Positions 63,999-64,000 of a stretch of DNA of 64,000 bases are shown piece after piece. The DNA lies in contig LT598463.1 of assembly GCA_900074745.1 (NCBI GenBank), positions 317,926 to 381,925 of the forward strand, in the 5' to 3' direction. Made by a program: the position numbers and the translations under genes. The DNA is from Lachancea mirantina (taxonomy: Eukaryota; Ascomycota; Saccharomycetes; Saccharomycetales; Saccharomycetaceae). Each line of letters begins with the position of its first letter. Position 1 is the first letter of the stretch. The notes beneath the pieces are model-generated. The model was not told where the DNA came from, searched no databases, and saw nothing but the letters and a program-made list of their open reading frames with translations.

Positions 63999-64000
63999 AG

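Overview
The window is a compact, gene-dense chromosome segment of a budding yeast (Saccharomycetaceae). Genes average one per about 1.9 kb and most are intron-less. The two clear introns carry the canonical TACTAAC branch point, and many products can be assigned to Saccharomyces cerevisiae orthologues by recalled motifs, ends and lengths. Gene order is the strongest clue to the lineage. Orthologues of S. cerevisiae chromosome IV genes (YDR283-YDR304 range) and chromosome VIII genes (YHR032-YHR058 range) are interleaved in one track. That is the double-conserved-synteny pattern of a yeast that never underwent the whole-genome duplication (Lachancea, Kluyveromyces, Zygosaccharomyces, Torulaspora and relatives). 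I cannot fix the species from the sequence. Systematic names are recalled, not looked up.

Layout. 1-10 kb: 5' part of an inositol monophosphatase gene, tRNA-Gln(CUG), a glutaredoxin-like gene, ZIP1 (reading frame broken; candidate intron), DPP1 and GCN2. This block is inverted relative to both S. cerevisiae sister regions. 10-20.5 kb: SRB2/MED20 (intron), RTT103, HRQ1, SRP101, a divergent OLE1-like desaturase, BCD1. 20.5-28 kb: a long gene-free stretch, VMA10 (intron after the ATG), MSC7, RRF1 and a pyruvate decarboxylase gene. 28-45 kb: SSD1, PUT2, BRL1, DPL1, HDA2, NEL1, another long gene-free stretch, MHR1. 45-64 kb: SUR2, ATP5, BFR2, ERC1, PIH1, PRO1, CFT1, GPI11, an AIM24-domain gene, an ER cyclophilin gene (CPR2/CPR5), a small hypothetical ORF, MED6, and an unrecognised gene reaching the right edge.

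The genes are mainly unlinked housekeeping functions: translation control (GCN2), mitochondrial translation and ATP synthesis (RRF1, MHR1, ATP5), mRNA 3'-end formation and transcription (CFT1, RTT103, MED6, MED20), ER and secretion (SRP101, NEL1, CPR, GPI11), ribosome and snoRNP biogenesis (BFR2, BCD1), sphingolipid and phospholipid metabolism (DPP1, DPL1, SUR2, desaturase), proline synthesis and breakdown (PRO1, PUT2), fermentation (PDC) and meiosis (ZIP1). Several upstream regions carry recognisable regulon motifs: PAC/RRPE at BFR2, PAC at RRF1, a Put3-type CGG-N10-CCG upstream of PUT2, CCAAT plus CACGTG at ATP5.

I see no mobile element, CRISPR array, centromere or convincing new system. 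The items most worth a second look are the broken ZIP1 frame with a possible Mer1-type intron, the divergent desaturase, the non-syntenic PDC copy, the AIM24-domain gene that occupies the expected RSC3/RSC30 position, and the unrecognised gene at the right edge.
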